Source: Naasia lichenicola (GTDB lineage Bacteria > Actinomycetota > Actinomycetes > Actinomycetales > Microbacteriaceae). Taken from it: 64,000 bases of DNA. The stretch lies in the NCBI RefSeq assembly GCF_004801885.1, contig NZ_SSSM01000003.1, forward strand, positions 496,001 through 560,000, in the 5' to 3' direction. The translations under genes and the position numbers were made by a program. Under the pieces are notes generated by a model. That model was not told the origin of the DNA, made no database searches, and worked only from the letters and a program-made list of their open reading frames with translations. Each line of letters begins with the position of its first letter. Position 1 is the first letter of the stretch. Of this stretch, positions 17,537 to 25,022 are shown one piece after another.

Positions 17537-18142
17537 ATGGACCGCATGCCCCGCGTCACGGACGAACATCGAGCTGCTCGGCGTGAGCAGATCGCCGAGG
17601 CAGCGCTGCGCGCCTTCGCCGAGCGAGGGTTTCAGCACACCTCGATGGCCGACATCATGGACGAGGCGGGACTGTCAGCGGGTGGCGTCTACGGCCACTT
17701 CGCCAGCAAGCGAGAGATCGCGATCGAGGTCGCCGGGCGCGTGATGAGCGCACGCTCCGCCGAGATCGAGTCCGCGCGGGTGTCCGATCCCCTGCCCGAG
17801 CCCAGCGAGCTGATCGGCAGAGTCGTGCGATCGATGCGCGGCGAGCTGCGCGACAGCCGGCTGATCCTCCAGCTCTGGGCCGAATCGTCCATCGATCAGG
17901 AGATGCGCGAGATCGTCGCCGCCACCTTCGCGCGGCATCTAAGGCAGTCGATGACCGGCTACTTCACGGAATGGGCCCGCCAGAACCGCAGTCTCCCCGA
18001 CCCCGAAGCAGTGCGGTGGGCCGACCTCGTGACGCCCGCCATCATCGGGATGATCCAAGGCTTCATCGTGCAGAGCGCGCTGCTCGACGACTTCGACGAG
18101 CAGGGCTACCTCGCCGCGATCGCGGAGCTGCTCCCCCACTGA
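17537..18142 (+). CDS. TetR-family transcriptional regulator
   Basis: 201 residues. The N-terminal ~55 residues are a TetR helix-turn-helix: RREQIAEAALRAFAERGFQHTS, MADIMDEAGLSAGGVYGHFASKREI. The rest is an all-helical ligand and dimer domain containing LILQLWAESSIDQEMREIV, typical of TetR_C group regulators of efflux. An alternative start three codons in (MPRVTDEH) is equally good. It is divergent from the YhgE-like gene and next to the palindrome at 17461-17492, which it probably binds. Confidence 0.9.
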   Translation: MDRMPRVTDEHRAARREQIAEAALRAFAERGFQHTSMADIMDEAGLSAGGVYGHFASKREIAIEVAGRVMSARSAEIESARVSDPLPEPSELIGRVVRSMRGELRDSRLILQLWAESSIDQEMREIVAATFARHLRQSMTGYFTEWARQNRSLPDPEAVRWADLVTPAIIGMIQGFIVQSALLDDFDEQGYLAAIAELLPH

Positions 18143-18159
18143 GGCGGCGGCGCGACAGA

Positions 18160-18552
18160 TCAGACGCGGCGGGTAGCCGCCACGACGCTCGGCGTGAACA
18201 GAAGAACCAGGGCGATCAGCGCCGGCACCAGCAGCGCCCATCCGACCGACGGCACGGCGAGGATGCCCTGAAAGCAGCCGATGGCGCACGCGATCTGGAT
18301 CAGCTGCCAGGTGACGACGGCGCCGCGGATCCACGGCCGGGCTCTGAAGGTCGCGATGGTCAGCGCGACGAGGAAGATCGCGGCGATGACGGCGATCCCG
18401 ATGAGAGCGATCGAGCCGCCCGAGACGGCGGCTCGACCGTCGATAATCTCGAGGATCAGGTAGCCCACGAGCGCGATGGAAGCGATCGCTTCGAGGCCCA
18501 GAACCACCCCCAGCGCCTTCAGGAGGACGGGCGCGACGACCCCGTCCGACAT
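18160..18552 (-). CDS. Four-helix membrane protein, unknown function
   Basis: 130 residues made almost entirely of four hydrophobic helices (from VVAPVLLKALGVVLGLEAI to WALLVPALIALVLLFTPSVV). Small integral membrane proteins of this type are common in Microbacteriaceae but have no known role. I start at MSDGVVAPV. The longer open frame upstream is not supported by a ribosome-binding site. Convergent with TetR. Confidence 0.65.
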   Translation of the reverse strand: MSDGVVAPVLLKALGVVLGLEAIASIALVGYLILEIIDGRAAVSGGSIALIGIAVIAAIFLVALTIATFRARPWIRGAVVTWQLIQIACAIGCFQGILAVPSVGWALLVPALIALVLLFTPSVVAATRRV

Positions 18553-18771
18553 CGGTTCAGTTCCACTCACAGCGGGATCCCATACAAAGCTATTGATACA
18601 ACGTTGCCCATATGCAACCATAAGTGAGGTCGTTTTCGATGCCCACACAGACGTGGGGCGCTCGGATCAGATGGTTTACCGAACATTCCGTCGCCGAGAC
18701 AAACGACTGATCACCCCCCGATCTCCGGTCGATCGACCGTTCTGTCCGCACGTCTGAAGGAGCACCACCGC

Positions 18772-19020
18772 ATGGATTGGCGCGACAAGTCCGCCTGCCT
18801 CACCGCCGACCCCGAGCTGTTCTTCCCCGTGGGGAACACCGGGCCGGCCGTCGACCAGATCGACAAGGCGAAGGCCGTGTGCGCTCGTTGCACCGTCACC
18901 GAGACCTGCCTCCAGTACGCACTGGAGACCGGCCAGGACTACGGCGTGTGGGGCGGCCTGTCGGAAGACGAGCGTCGCGCCCTCAAGCGCCGCGCAGCGC
19001 GCGCCCGCCGCGCCTCCTGA
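18772..19020 (+). CDS. WhiB-family iron-sulfur transcriptional regulator
   Basis: 82 residues with the four cluster-binding cysteines (Cys9, then C-x2-C at 37/40 and Cys46), the G-[VI]-W-G-G turn (YGVWGGLSEDER) and a basic C-terminal tail (KRRAARARR) for DNA binding. The layout and length match WhiB1-like proteins, which bind a 4Fe-4S cluster and the primary sigma factor. The ~220 bp upstream hold no gene and should carry its promoter. A TGAAGGAG ribosome-binding site precedes the ATG. Confidence 0.93.
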   Translation: MDWRDKSACLTADPELFFPVGNTGPAVDQIDKAKAVCARCTVTETCLQYALETGQDYGVWGGLSEDERRALKRRAARARRAS

Positions 19021-19075
19021 CACCAGGCCCGCCAGCCCCTCCGCGCCCGCCTGCTCTGCTCCGCATCTCCACGGA

Positions 19076-19138
19076 TCAGGCGATCCTCACCGGTCAGGCG
19101 ATTCTGCGATTTCGAGCCCGCTTCAGGCGATTCTCACC
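19076..19138 (+). repeat. Three short direct repeats after whiB
   Basis: Three copies of TCAGGCGAT(C/T)CT, at 19076, 19094 and 19123; the first and third extend to TCAGGCGATYCTCACC. They lie in the gap between the convergent WhiB and histidine kinase genes. Purpose unknown; the last copy has CAGG...CCTG ends that can pair. Confidence 0.5.
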
Positions 19139-19195
19139 TGAACCGCGTCCGAAGGCCTGAACCGTGAAAACGGCAGGTCGGATCCCGCGGGCAGC

Positions 19196-20689
19196 CTAGG
19201 CGGCGGTGACCCAGCGCATCGGGATCTCGATCGTGACCTCCGTGCCGCGGCCCACCATGGTGTGCCAGTCGATGGAGCCACCGAGCTCGCCCTGGATCAG
19301 GGTGCGCACGATCTGGGTTCCGAGGCCGGATCCGACCTTGCCCTCGGCGAGGCCGTTGCCGTTGTCGCGCACGAGAACCGTGAGGGTCTCGTTGTCCCGG
19401 GTTGCTCGGATCTCGACGGTGCCCTCGCGACCGGCGAGTCCGTGCTCGACCGCGTTGGTGACCAGCTCGGTCAGGGCGAGCGCGAGCGGTGTCGCCGATG
19501 AGCTCGGCAGCACGCCGAAGGTGCCGACCTTCTGCGGATGCACCTTGGTGCTGTGACTCGACGCGACCTCGGCGACGAGCAGCAGCACACGCTCGAAGAC
19601 CTCGTCGAAGTCGACGTTCTGGTTGAGGCCCTCGGAGAGCGTGTCGTGCACGACGGCGATCGAGCCGACCCGGCGCATGGCCTGGATGAGGGCATCGCGC
19701 GCCTCATCGGTCCGCGACCGTCGGGCCTGGATCCTCAGCAGCGATGCGACCGTCTGCAGGTTGTTCTTCACCCGGTGGTGGATCTCGCGGATCGTCGCGT
19801 CCTTGGTGATGAGCTCCTGCTCCTGATGCCGCAGCTCGGTGACGTCGCGGCAGAGCACGATGGCCCCGAGGCGCTCGTTGCGATGTCGGATCGGGATCGC
19901 CCGCAGCGTCACGGTCACCCCGCGGGAGTCGACATCCGTGCGCCACGGAGCTCGCCCGGTCACCACGAGCGGCAGGGTCTCATCGACGGTGTGCTGCTCC
20001 TCGGCGAGCTCGGTCGTCACCTCGGCCAGCGACTCCCCCTCGAGCTCGCCGGTGAAGCCCATCCGGTTGAACGCGGACAGGGCGTTCGGGCTCGCGAAGG
20101 TCGTGATGCCGTCGACGTCGAGCCGGATCAGCCCATCGGACGCGCGTGGCGCCCCGCGACGCGGGCCGGACGGTGCTCCGAGGTCGGGGAAGTCGCCGGC
20201 GGCAATCATCCGAAACAGGTCGTCGGAGCACTCGTTGAAGGTGAGCTCCTGCCGACTCGGCATGCGCGTCTCGCTGAGGTTCGTGTGTCGGGTGAGGACT
20301 GCGATCGGCACGTTCGTGATCGCGAGGCCGCTCGGCGAGATGCGTCGCTGCACCGGGACCGCGCGCACCCGGGTGGGCGTCTCCTCGAACCAGTCGGGAG
20401 CGGACGAGTCGATGATCCGACCGCTCTCGAAGGCGTCGGTGACGAGCGCCTTCCACTCGGACTTGATCCGCTGCCCGACGAAGTCACGGTAGAAGAGGGT
20501 CGCGGAGCTCGACGGACGGGCGTGCGCGACGGCGATGAACGACCCGTCATCGGTCGGCACCCAGAGCACGATGTCGGCGAAGGCGAGGTCCGAGAGCAGT
20601 TGCCAGTCTCCGACGAGCAGATGGAGCCATTCGACGTCGGCGGCGTTCGAGCGGCCGCCGGTCGCGACGAGTTCACTCAGCGTAGGCAC
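19196..20689 (-). CDS. pdtaS: Sensor histidine kinase, PdtaS type (HisKA_2)
   Basis: 497 residues. Order: N-terminal GAF-like domain (~1-150), PAS domain (~165-285), then the HisKA_2 phospho-acceptor helix IREIHHRVKNNLQTVASLL and a HATPase_c domain with ELVTNAVEHGLAG (N box) and VRDNGNGLAEG, GSGLGTQIVRTL (G boxes). No membrane helix, so cytosolic. This matches PdtaS, which phosphorylates the ANTAR response regulator PdtaR. No pdtaR gene lies in the window. Monocistronic. Confidence 0.9.
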   Translation of the reverse strand: MPTLSELVATGGRSNAADVEWLHLLVGDWQLLSDLAFADIVLWVPTDDGSFIAVAHARPSSSATLFYRDFVGQRIKSEWKALVTDAFESGRIIDSSAPDWFEETPTRVRAVPVQRRISPSGLAITNVPIAVLTRHTNLSETRMPSRQELTFNECSDDLFRMIAAGDFPDLGAPSGPRRGAPRASDGLIRLDVDGITTFASPNALSAFNRMGFTGELEGESLAEVTTELAEEQHTVDETLPLVVTGRAPWRTDVDSRGVTVTLRAIPIRHRNERLGAIVLCRDVTELRHQEQELITKDATIREIHHRVKNNLQTVASLLRIQARRSRTDEARDALIQAMRRVGSIAVVHDTLSEGLNQNVDFDEVFERVLLLVAEVASSHSTKVHPQKVGTFGVLPSSSATPLALALTELVTNAVEHGLAGREGTVEIRATRDNETLTVLVRDNGNGLAEGKVGSGLGTQIVRTLIQGELGGSIDWHTMVGRGTEVTIEIPMRWVTAA

Positions 20690-20825
20690 GGCCCCAGCCT
20701 ACGACCGCCGCTCGGAACGAAGATCCGGGGCGCCCGGGTGGCGGCGGATGGAGGAGCTTGCCTCGCCCGCCGAGCGCGCGCTCATCTGGGAACCCCGATG
20801 AGACGGCTCCGACCGCCCCAAAGCA

Positions 20826-21149
20826 TCACCGCGAGGTGAGCAGGCGCTCCAAGCCCTCCCGAAGGTCATCGCGGTCCGGCAGCGGCGAGTACTTGCCAGC
20901 GCGCGTGAGGTAGACGCGGCAAGTCAGTCCTGTCGGCTCGCCCTCGTCGAACGGAACCACTTCGACACCGTCCACTCTGATGGTCGGCGATCCGATGAAG
21001 CCGAGCGCTGCGGCATCGCCCTCCGACTCGACCCAGCGCTCCTCGATGGGCTCATCCGTGCGGCCGAGCGCATCCAAGGTCTCCCGCAGCCGCGTCCGCG
21101 CATCGTCGTGCGACGGGCAGCCCGACCAGATCAGTAGCTCGACCGCCAT
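20826..21149 (-). CDS. Thioredoxin-like protein
   Basis: 107 residues: strand MAVELLIWSGCPSHDDAR carries a single N-terminal active-site-like Cys (S-G-C-P-S-H), then a helix, then LGFIGSPTIRVDGVEV with the cis-Pro loop of thioredoxin folds, and a second Cys near residue 78. This resembles small thioredoxin-like proteins often annotated beside mercury or selenium genes. With only one Cys in the active loop, redox activity is uncertain. It is separated by only 5 bp from the aminotransferase-like gene upstream. Confidence 0.65.
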   Translation of the reverse strand: MAVELLIWSGCPSHDDARTRLRETLDALGRTDEPIEERWVESEGDAAALGFIGSPTIRVDGVEVVPFDEGEPTGLTCRVYLTRAGKYSPLPDRDDLREGLERLLTSR

Positions 21150-21154
21150 GGCGA

Positions 21155-22045
21155 CTACTTCGTGCGGTGCAGCAGGAAGTCGTTGAGCGCGTCGGTGAAC
21201 GTGCGGTCGATCGGCTTGGGCGTGCCGTCGACGGCGCGGATCGGTGCCGCGTGCCGCACGCTCGACAGCAGCCACGCGGCGTCGGCCTCGTGCAGAGCTG
21301 CGATCGGCAGCAGCTCGTAGGCGACCTCGAGTCCTTGGGTGACTGCGAAATCGAACACGTCGCCTTGGGTCGTTCCGGCCAGGATGCCGAGGTTGGTGCC
21401 GGGGGTGACGAGCCGGTCGCCGAACCGCAGCAGAATGTTGGACGTCGAGCCCTCGAGCAGATAGCCGTCGGAGCTGACGAAGACCGCGTCGTCCGCATCG
21501 CGTCGGTGCGCCTCGCGGATGACCGCGCGGTTCACGGCGTAGGAGAGCGACTTGGCGCCCTGGAGCAGCCAGGGGGAGGTCTGTCGGACGTCGTGGCGGT
21601 AGCCGCGATCCAGCAGCACGACGCGGATCCCCTCGGACCGAGCAGTGGCGCGGCCGAGGGCGGGAGCGGCGTACGCCCATCCGGTGGGCCGGTCGTCTCC
21701 CTCGATCCCGCGGGTCATGATCGTCTTCACGTACGCCTCGTCCACCGGATCGATGGCCGCTGCGGCAGCCTGGACCGCGTCGCGCCAGGCATCGGCGTCG
21801 GGCTCGGGCATCTCGAGGATGCCGGCTGACTTGGCGAAGCGGGCGATGTGCGCGTCGAGGGCCTGGATCGAGCCGTAGCCGACGCTGATCGTCTCGAAGA
21901 CTCCGTCGCCGCGGGTGACGCCGAGGTCGAGCACGTTGACGAGCGGCTCGTCTGGCTCGACGAACCGGTGCGCGGGCGCCCCGTCGACATGCGCCGGTGC
22001 GGCGAGAGAGGGGCGGTTGAGCAGGACGAGGGCTGTGGATGGCAC
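21155..22045 (-). CDS. pabC: Class IV aminotransferase, aminodeoxychorismate lyase-like
   Basis: 296 residues of fold-type IV PLP enzyme. Landmarks: VNVLDLGVTRGDGVFETI (N-terminal D-x-G-x-x-x-G-D-G-V-F-E), the PLP lysine in LQGAKSLSYAVNR, DDAVFVSSDGYLLEGSTSNIL, and LAGTTQGDVFDFA at the phosphate-binding end. PabC eliminates pyruvate from aminodeoxychorismate to give 4-aminobenzoate for folate. Branched-chain or D-amino acid transaminases share these motifs, so the exact substrate is inferred from overall similarity. GTG start. Confidence 0.78.
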   Translation of the reverse strand: MPSTALVLLNRPSLAAPAHVDGAPAHRFVEPDEPLVNVLDLGVTRGDGVFETISVGYGSIQALDAHIARFAKSAGILEMPEPDADAWRDAVQAAAAAIDPVDEAYVKTIMTRGIEGDDRPTGWAYAAPALGRATARSEGIRVVLLDRGYRHDVRQTSPWLLQGAKSLSYAVNRAVIREAHRRDADDAVFVSSDGYLLEGSTSNILLRFGDRLVTPGTNLGILAGTTQGDVFDFAVTQGLEVAYELLPIAALHEADAAWLLSSVRHAAPIRAVDGTPKPIDRTFTDALNDFLLHRTK

Positions 22046-22139
22046 TCCCCCATCCTTCACCCGATCGCCGGGCCGAGCACACTCGACCGGGTCGGCGCTC
22101 GAGGGTGGCGTCGACTCCGCGCTCAACCGTGCCTCGAGC

Positions 22140-22883
22140 TCAGCGCCGTGGAGTCCAGCCCGAGGGCAGCGGGCCGTCGATCGAGGCGCGCTCCCGATCG
22201 ACTGCGGCGGACCAGCCCTGCGCCGCGTCCTGCCCATCCATGGCTCCGCGCGCGAGGCGGAACCCGACATCCTCATGGGACATGCGGGGCGCTCCTCCGC
22301 GTCGGGTGCCGGCCCGCACGCTGAATGCATCGTCGGCGAATCCGCCGCCGCGGAACACGCGATAGCTGTCGTAGCGGGCGGGATCGAGCAGGTCCCAGCA
22401 CCACTCCCACACGTTGCCCAAGATGTCGAAGAGGCCGTTGAGATTGGGCAGCTTGGCGCCCACGTTCTGCGGCGAGCTCACGCCATCGGCACTCGTCCAG
22501 GCCACCTCGTGGAGCGGCCCGTAGGTCGCGCCCGTCGATCCGGCCCGGCAGGCGAGCTCCCATTCGGCCTCCGTCGGCAGGCGGTACCCGTCGGCGTCGA
22601 CGTGCCAGGTGACGTCCTCGCCGTCGAAGCCGTACGCGGGATCGAGTCCCTCCCACTCCGATGCGGCGTTGCAGAAACGGATGGCCCGCAGCCAGCTGAC
22701 CTCGACCGCCGGCCGTCGCGGATGCACCGACGGCACATCCAGCAGCTCGGCCAGCTGCTCTTCCGTGACCGGGAAGACGCCGATCTCGAATGGCTCGAGG
22801 TCGACGCTCCAGCGCAGCATCCGGCGCGCGTCGTGCAGGGTGACAGTGCCCCCGGCGATCCGGGCGAGCTCGATCTCATCCAC
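22140..22883 (-). CDS. Formylglycine-generating-enzyme (SUMF1/FGE-sulfatase) family protein
   Basis: 247 residues. Typical motifs are EIELARIAGGTVTLHD at the start, EIGVFPVTEEQLAEL, YRLPTEAEWELACRAG, GNVWEWCWD, FRGGGFADDAFSVRAGTR and DVGFRLAR. The fold includes true formylglycine-generating oxidases as well as ergothioneine-type and carbohydrate-linked relatives. The catalytic Cys pair is not obvious, so sulfatase activation is not claimed. A GTG start is used; an ATG 26 codons upstream is possible but adds a basic stretch unlike the family. It follows the disrupted ATPase fragment by about 50 bp. Confidence 0.78.
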   Translation of the reverse strand: MDEIELARIAGGTVTLHDARRMLRWSVDLEPFEIGVFPVTEEQLAELLDVPSVHPRRPAVEVSWLRAIRFCNAASEWEGLDPAYGFDGEDVTWHVDADGYRLPTEAEWELACRAGSTGATYGPLHEVAWTSADGVSSPQNVGAKLPNLNGLFDILGNVWEWCWDLLDPARYDSYRVFRGGGFADDAFSVRAGTRRGGAPRMSHEDVGFRLARGAMDGQDAAQGWSAAVDRERASIDGPLPSGWTPRR

Positions 22884-22933
22884 CGAGGAAGCCTGACATA
22901 CGGCGCCGACGAGAGGTCTGCACCGTCTGCTGA

Positions 22934-23378
22934 TCAGGCGTGCGCGAGCGGACGGGACCATCGCCCCCGCAGCTTGCGAGCGGTCTCAGGCACGTTCGCT
23001 GCGACGAGCTCCGCAGACACGAAGCGTGCGATGGCCGCGACGGCCGGAGACCGAGGCGCGGCCTCGCGGACGGTCCTGCCCGTCAGCAGCGCCGCGTCGT
23101 AGGCGACCGGGTCGCTTGGGACGAGGGCCGCATCGCGGATGCCCCCGAAGCGCAGCAGCGACGCGGCGATCTGCGATCCGGGATTGAGACCGACGGCGCT
23201 GGCACGCACCTTGTTGACGATCACACGGATGCGCTCGGCGTCGGCGAGCTCAAGCAGATCGACGTGCGCCCGCACCAGGCGCGAGAGTCCGATGGGATCC
23301 GCGCTGCCGACCGCGACCACGAGATCCGCTTCGGCGAGGGCGGCGAGGGTCGCCGCGTTCCTCCGCGGCGCGAAGAGG
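22934..23378 (-). pseudogene. 3' half of a CpaE/MinD-like ATPase gene, cut off by the prophage
   Basis: Encodes about 147 C-terminal residues (DLFAPRRNAATLAEAD...VAVGSADPIGLSRLVRAH...VIVNKVRASAVG), the second half of a P-loop SIMIBI ATPase. The first half lies at 62261-63050 on the same strand, beyond the prophage. Joining the two halves at the GA core gives exactly 412 in-frame codons. A start inside the fragment (MVAVGSADP at 23320) could give a 128-residue product, but it lacks the P-loop and is probably inactive. Confidence 0.9.
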
Positions 23379-23400
23379 TCAGTGTAGGCGGCGCTATACG
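23361..23400. other. Left prophage attachment site (host-phage junction)
   Basis: Left of the core lies host coding sequence (GCGAAGAGG), right of it phage DNA (AGTGTAGGCGGCGCTATACG). The core is the dinucleotide TC at 23379-23380 (GA on the minus strand), shared with the right junction. Swapping arms with the right junction restores the host reading frame, which is the evidence for this exact point. Confidence 0.85.
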
Positions 23401-23415
23401 TCGGAGCTAGGGCGG

Positions 23416-23895
23416 CTACTCCGGCACAGCCACGATGGGTTTGAGGACAAAGAACAGGAGCCGCCTCTTCGTGTCAATCTCGACAAGCCGCCTAAATTCG
23501 CCTGATGACCAGGGCCATGGGTGACCTGACTTCGCGAGCCCTTGGATGTTTTCCATGAGTAGCTCCAGCTCTTCGACGCCCCTCCGCTCGCGCCTGATCA
23601 CGTTGCGGAAGTCTGTCGCCTGAATCCGCATCATCTCTTTGCGGCGACCTTCGAGAGTCAGAGGCAGCTCCTGCGGGATGTCCTGTACCGCTAGCGCGTA
23701 GATGATCGCCTCCGTGGTTCTCGACGAAGGCAACGAATAGGCAGCACGCCTGATGTCGCGGCGCAGCTCTTCGGGAGAGTCGACCTCGAACGCCTTCAGC
23801 ATCTCGGGACCCATCTGGGCGATGTGCTCGTGGGTAGCCCCAGGACCGGTCGCCAGCTTGCGCAGGAACTCGAGGCGCGCGGGGACATCGACCAT
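23416..23895 (-). CDS. Hypothetical phage protein at the left end
   Basis: 159 residues, soluble, mostly alpha-helical and charged (RLEFLRKLATGPGATHEHI, EELRRDIRRAAYSLPSSRT, FRNVIRRERRGVEELELL). I do not recognise the family. It ends 36 bp from the attachment core and is divergent from the accessory block at 23977, with a pair of palindromes in the 81-bp gap. That position would suit a lysogeny-expressed regulator acting on those palindromes, but no helix-turn-helix is evident. Confidence 0.6.
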   Translation of the reverse strand: MVDVPARLEFLRKLATGPGATHEHIAQMGPEMLKAFEVDSPEELRRDIRRAAYSLPSSRTTEAIIYALAVQDIPQELPLTLEGRRKEMMRIQATDFRNVIRRERRGVEELELLMENIQGLAKSGHPWPWSSGEFRRLVEIDTKRRLLFFVLKPIVAVPE

Positions 23896-23915
23896 TTATG
23901 AATGGTACCGCGTTG

Positions 23916-23948
23916 ATTGGCATGCTTGCCAATGGCAGTAGTGCCAAT
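23916..23948. promoter_or_regulatory. Tandem palindromic operators in a divergent phage intergenic region
   Basis: Two abutting dyads with identical geometry: ATTGGCA-tgct-TGCCAAT and AATGGCA-gtag-TGCCAAT, 7-bp arms with a 4-bp spacer, centres 15 bp apart. The first is perfect, the second has one mismatch. They lie between divergent genes with starts at 23895 and 23977, as expected for a repressor-operator switch. Confidence 0.65.
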
Positions 23949-23976
23949 GTACCCTCCCCAATAAGGAGGTCGTGCG

Positions 23977-24492
23977 ATGACCAATACGGATCGTCTGAGA
24001 CAGAACGTCGACGAGATCAAGGAAGCTCTCGCCTCTCAGCTGGATCCACGGCAGACGCTCGCCTCCGCTCTACCCAAGCCGCTCCCCCGGCGGCACCCGA
24101 TTAGAAGGAGCAGTCCCGTGTCCCTCGTTCCAAACATCTCGTCGCTCCACGGCAGCAACCCGTTCCAGTCCGGTCACAGCTTGAGCGCGCCCCAGCTCAG
24201 TCCTCGCGCTTCGAAGGAGATGGAGAAGCAGACGGACCGGCTGGATGTCGCAGCCGAAGCCGCCATCTACGAGGACACGCAGATGCGCCGGGTCCGCTCG
24301 AATCGCGCTGAGATCGCCGAGCAGGAGGCTGCCGACCGCTCCTTCTATTTCCAGAACCGCATGCGCGACGCTGCACAGGTTGCCGACATCGTGCTGAACC
24401 AACCGAACGAAGCCCGCGCCAGCTACTTGGAACCCATGGCGGAGCTGTTCCGGGACATGGAGCTGGGCATCTACCGACGCACGTTCCTCTGA
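23977..24492 (+). CDS. Hypothetical phage protein with a possible internal second start
   Basis: 171 residues. The N-terminal ~46 residues are helical then Pro/Arg-rich (LPKPLPRRHPIRR). The C-terminal half is a long charged helix (KEMEKQTDRLDVAAEAAIYED...RSNRAEIAEQEAADRSFYF). Unrecognised family. It starts with ATG behind AAGGAGG, and an in-frame GTG at codon 48 (24118) has its own AAGGAG site 7 nt upstream, so two products are possible. First of a chain of overlapping genes leading to the VirD4-like ATPase. Confidence 0.65.
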   Translation: MTNTDRLRQNVDEIKEALASQLDPRQTLASALPKPLPRRHPIRRSSPVSLVPNISSLHGSNPFQSGHSLSAPQLSPRASKEMEKQTDRLDVAAEAAIYEDTQMRRVRSNRAEIAEQEAADRSFYFQNRMRDAAQVADIVLNQPNEARASYLEPMAELFRDMELGIYRRTFL

Positions 24493-24764
24493 TGGACCGG
24501 CTCATCGCGAGCATCACTCCGTCCGAGTTCGTGGCTGTCTGCCTGATCGTCGCGGTCATCGCCGCCCTGTTCGCCATCGCGGCGTGGAAGCTCGGCGCGC
24601 TCCTGGGCAGGAAGGCGGGCTTCGAGCGTGCCAGGCAGCTCTACGAGCGGGATGCCGTCCTATGGCGCATGCACGATGCGAACTACTGCGCGAACCTCGA
24701 GGCGCATCACCGCTTCATGAACCTGCTCAGGGCACTCGAGCAGATGGATGAGGACGTCCGGTGA
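24492..24764 (+). CDS. Single-pass membrane protein in the ATPase block
   Basis: 90 residues: one strong helix at ~12-36 (FVAVCLIVAVIAALFAIAAW), a basic stop (GRKAGFERARQLYERD), then a short cytoplasmic, probably helical tail ending EQMDEDVR. The start overlaps the previous stop (TGATG) and its own end overlaps the next gene by 4 bp. Small membrane partners beside a coupling-protein-like ATPase are a feature of DNA-transfer modules, but this protein itself is not recognised. Confidence 0.65.
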   Translation: MDRLIASITPSEFVAVCLIVAVIAALFAIAAWKLGALLGRKAGFERARQLYERDAVLWRMHDANYCANLEAHHRFMNLLRALEQMDEDVR

Positions 24765-24964
24765 AGCGCTTCTACAGCTCGATCTTCGGCATCGCGCTGC
24801 TGGTCTTCGGTGCCTTCGTCCTCTTCGACGCCATCGTCATGTTCGTGATCGTGGGCATCTCGAGGTACTACGTGCAGGTCGCGATCGGCGCATTCGTTGT
24901 CATCGCGATCTTCGTCGCCTACCGAGTCATTCGTAACCGATTGGCGCGTAAGGCGTTCTTTTAA
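24761..24964 (+). CDS. Two-helix membrane protein in the ATPase block
   Basis: 67 residues, GTG start overlapping the upstream gene. Two hydrophobic helices (FGIALLVFGAFVLFDAIVMFVI, cut here to its core, and VAIGAFVVIAIFVAYRVI) then a short basic tail. No family recognised. It lies 31 bp upstream of the VirD4-like ATPase start and its stop precedes the inverted repeat at 24984-25022. Confidence 0.6.
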   Translation: MKRFYSSIFGIALLVFGAFVLFDAIVMFVIVGISRYYVQVAIGAFVVIAIFVAYRVIRNRLARKAFF

Positions 24965-24983
24965 TTCGACGCGCTCCGTGTCA

Positions 24984-25022
24984 AAGTAATGCCAGATGTG
25001 GATGACACTTCTGGCATTACTT
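24984..25022 (+). promoter_or_regulatory. Perfect 12-bp inverted repeat enclosing the ATPase start codon
   Basis: AAGTAATGCCAG and CTGGCATTACTT are exact inverse complements separated by 15 nt. The two possible start codons of the ATPase (ATGTGGATG) are in that 15-nt loop. No Shine-Dalgarno sequence is visible upstream. In RNA this would be a stable hairpin presenting the start codon; in DNA it could be an operator related to the TGCCA/TGGCA half-sites at 23916-23948. Confidence 0.7.
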
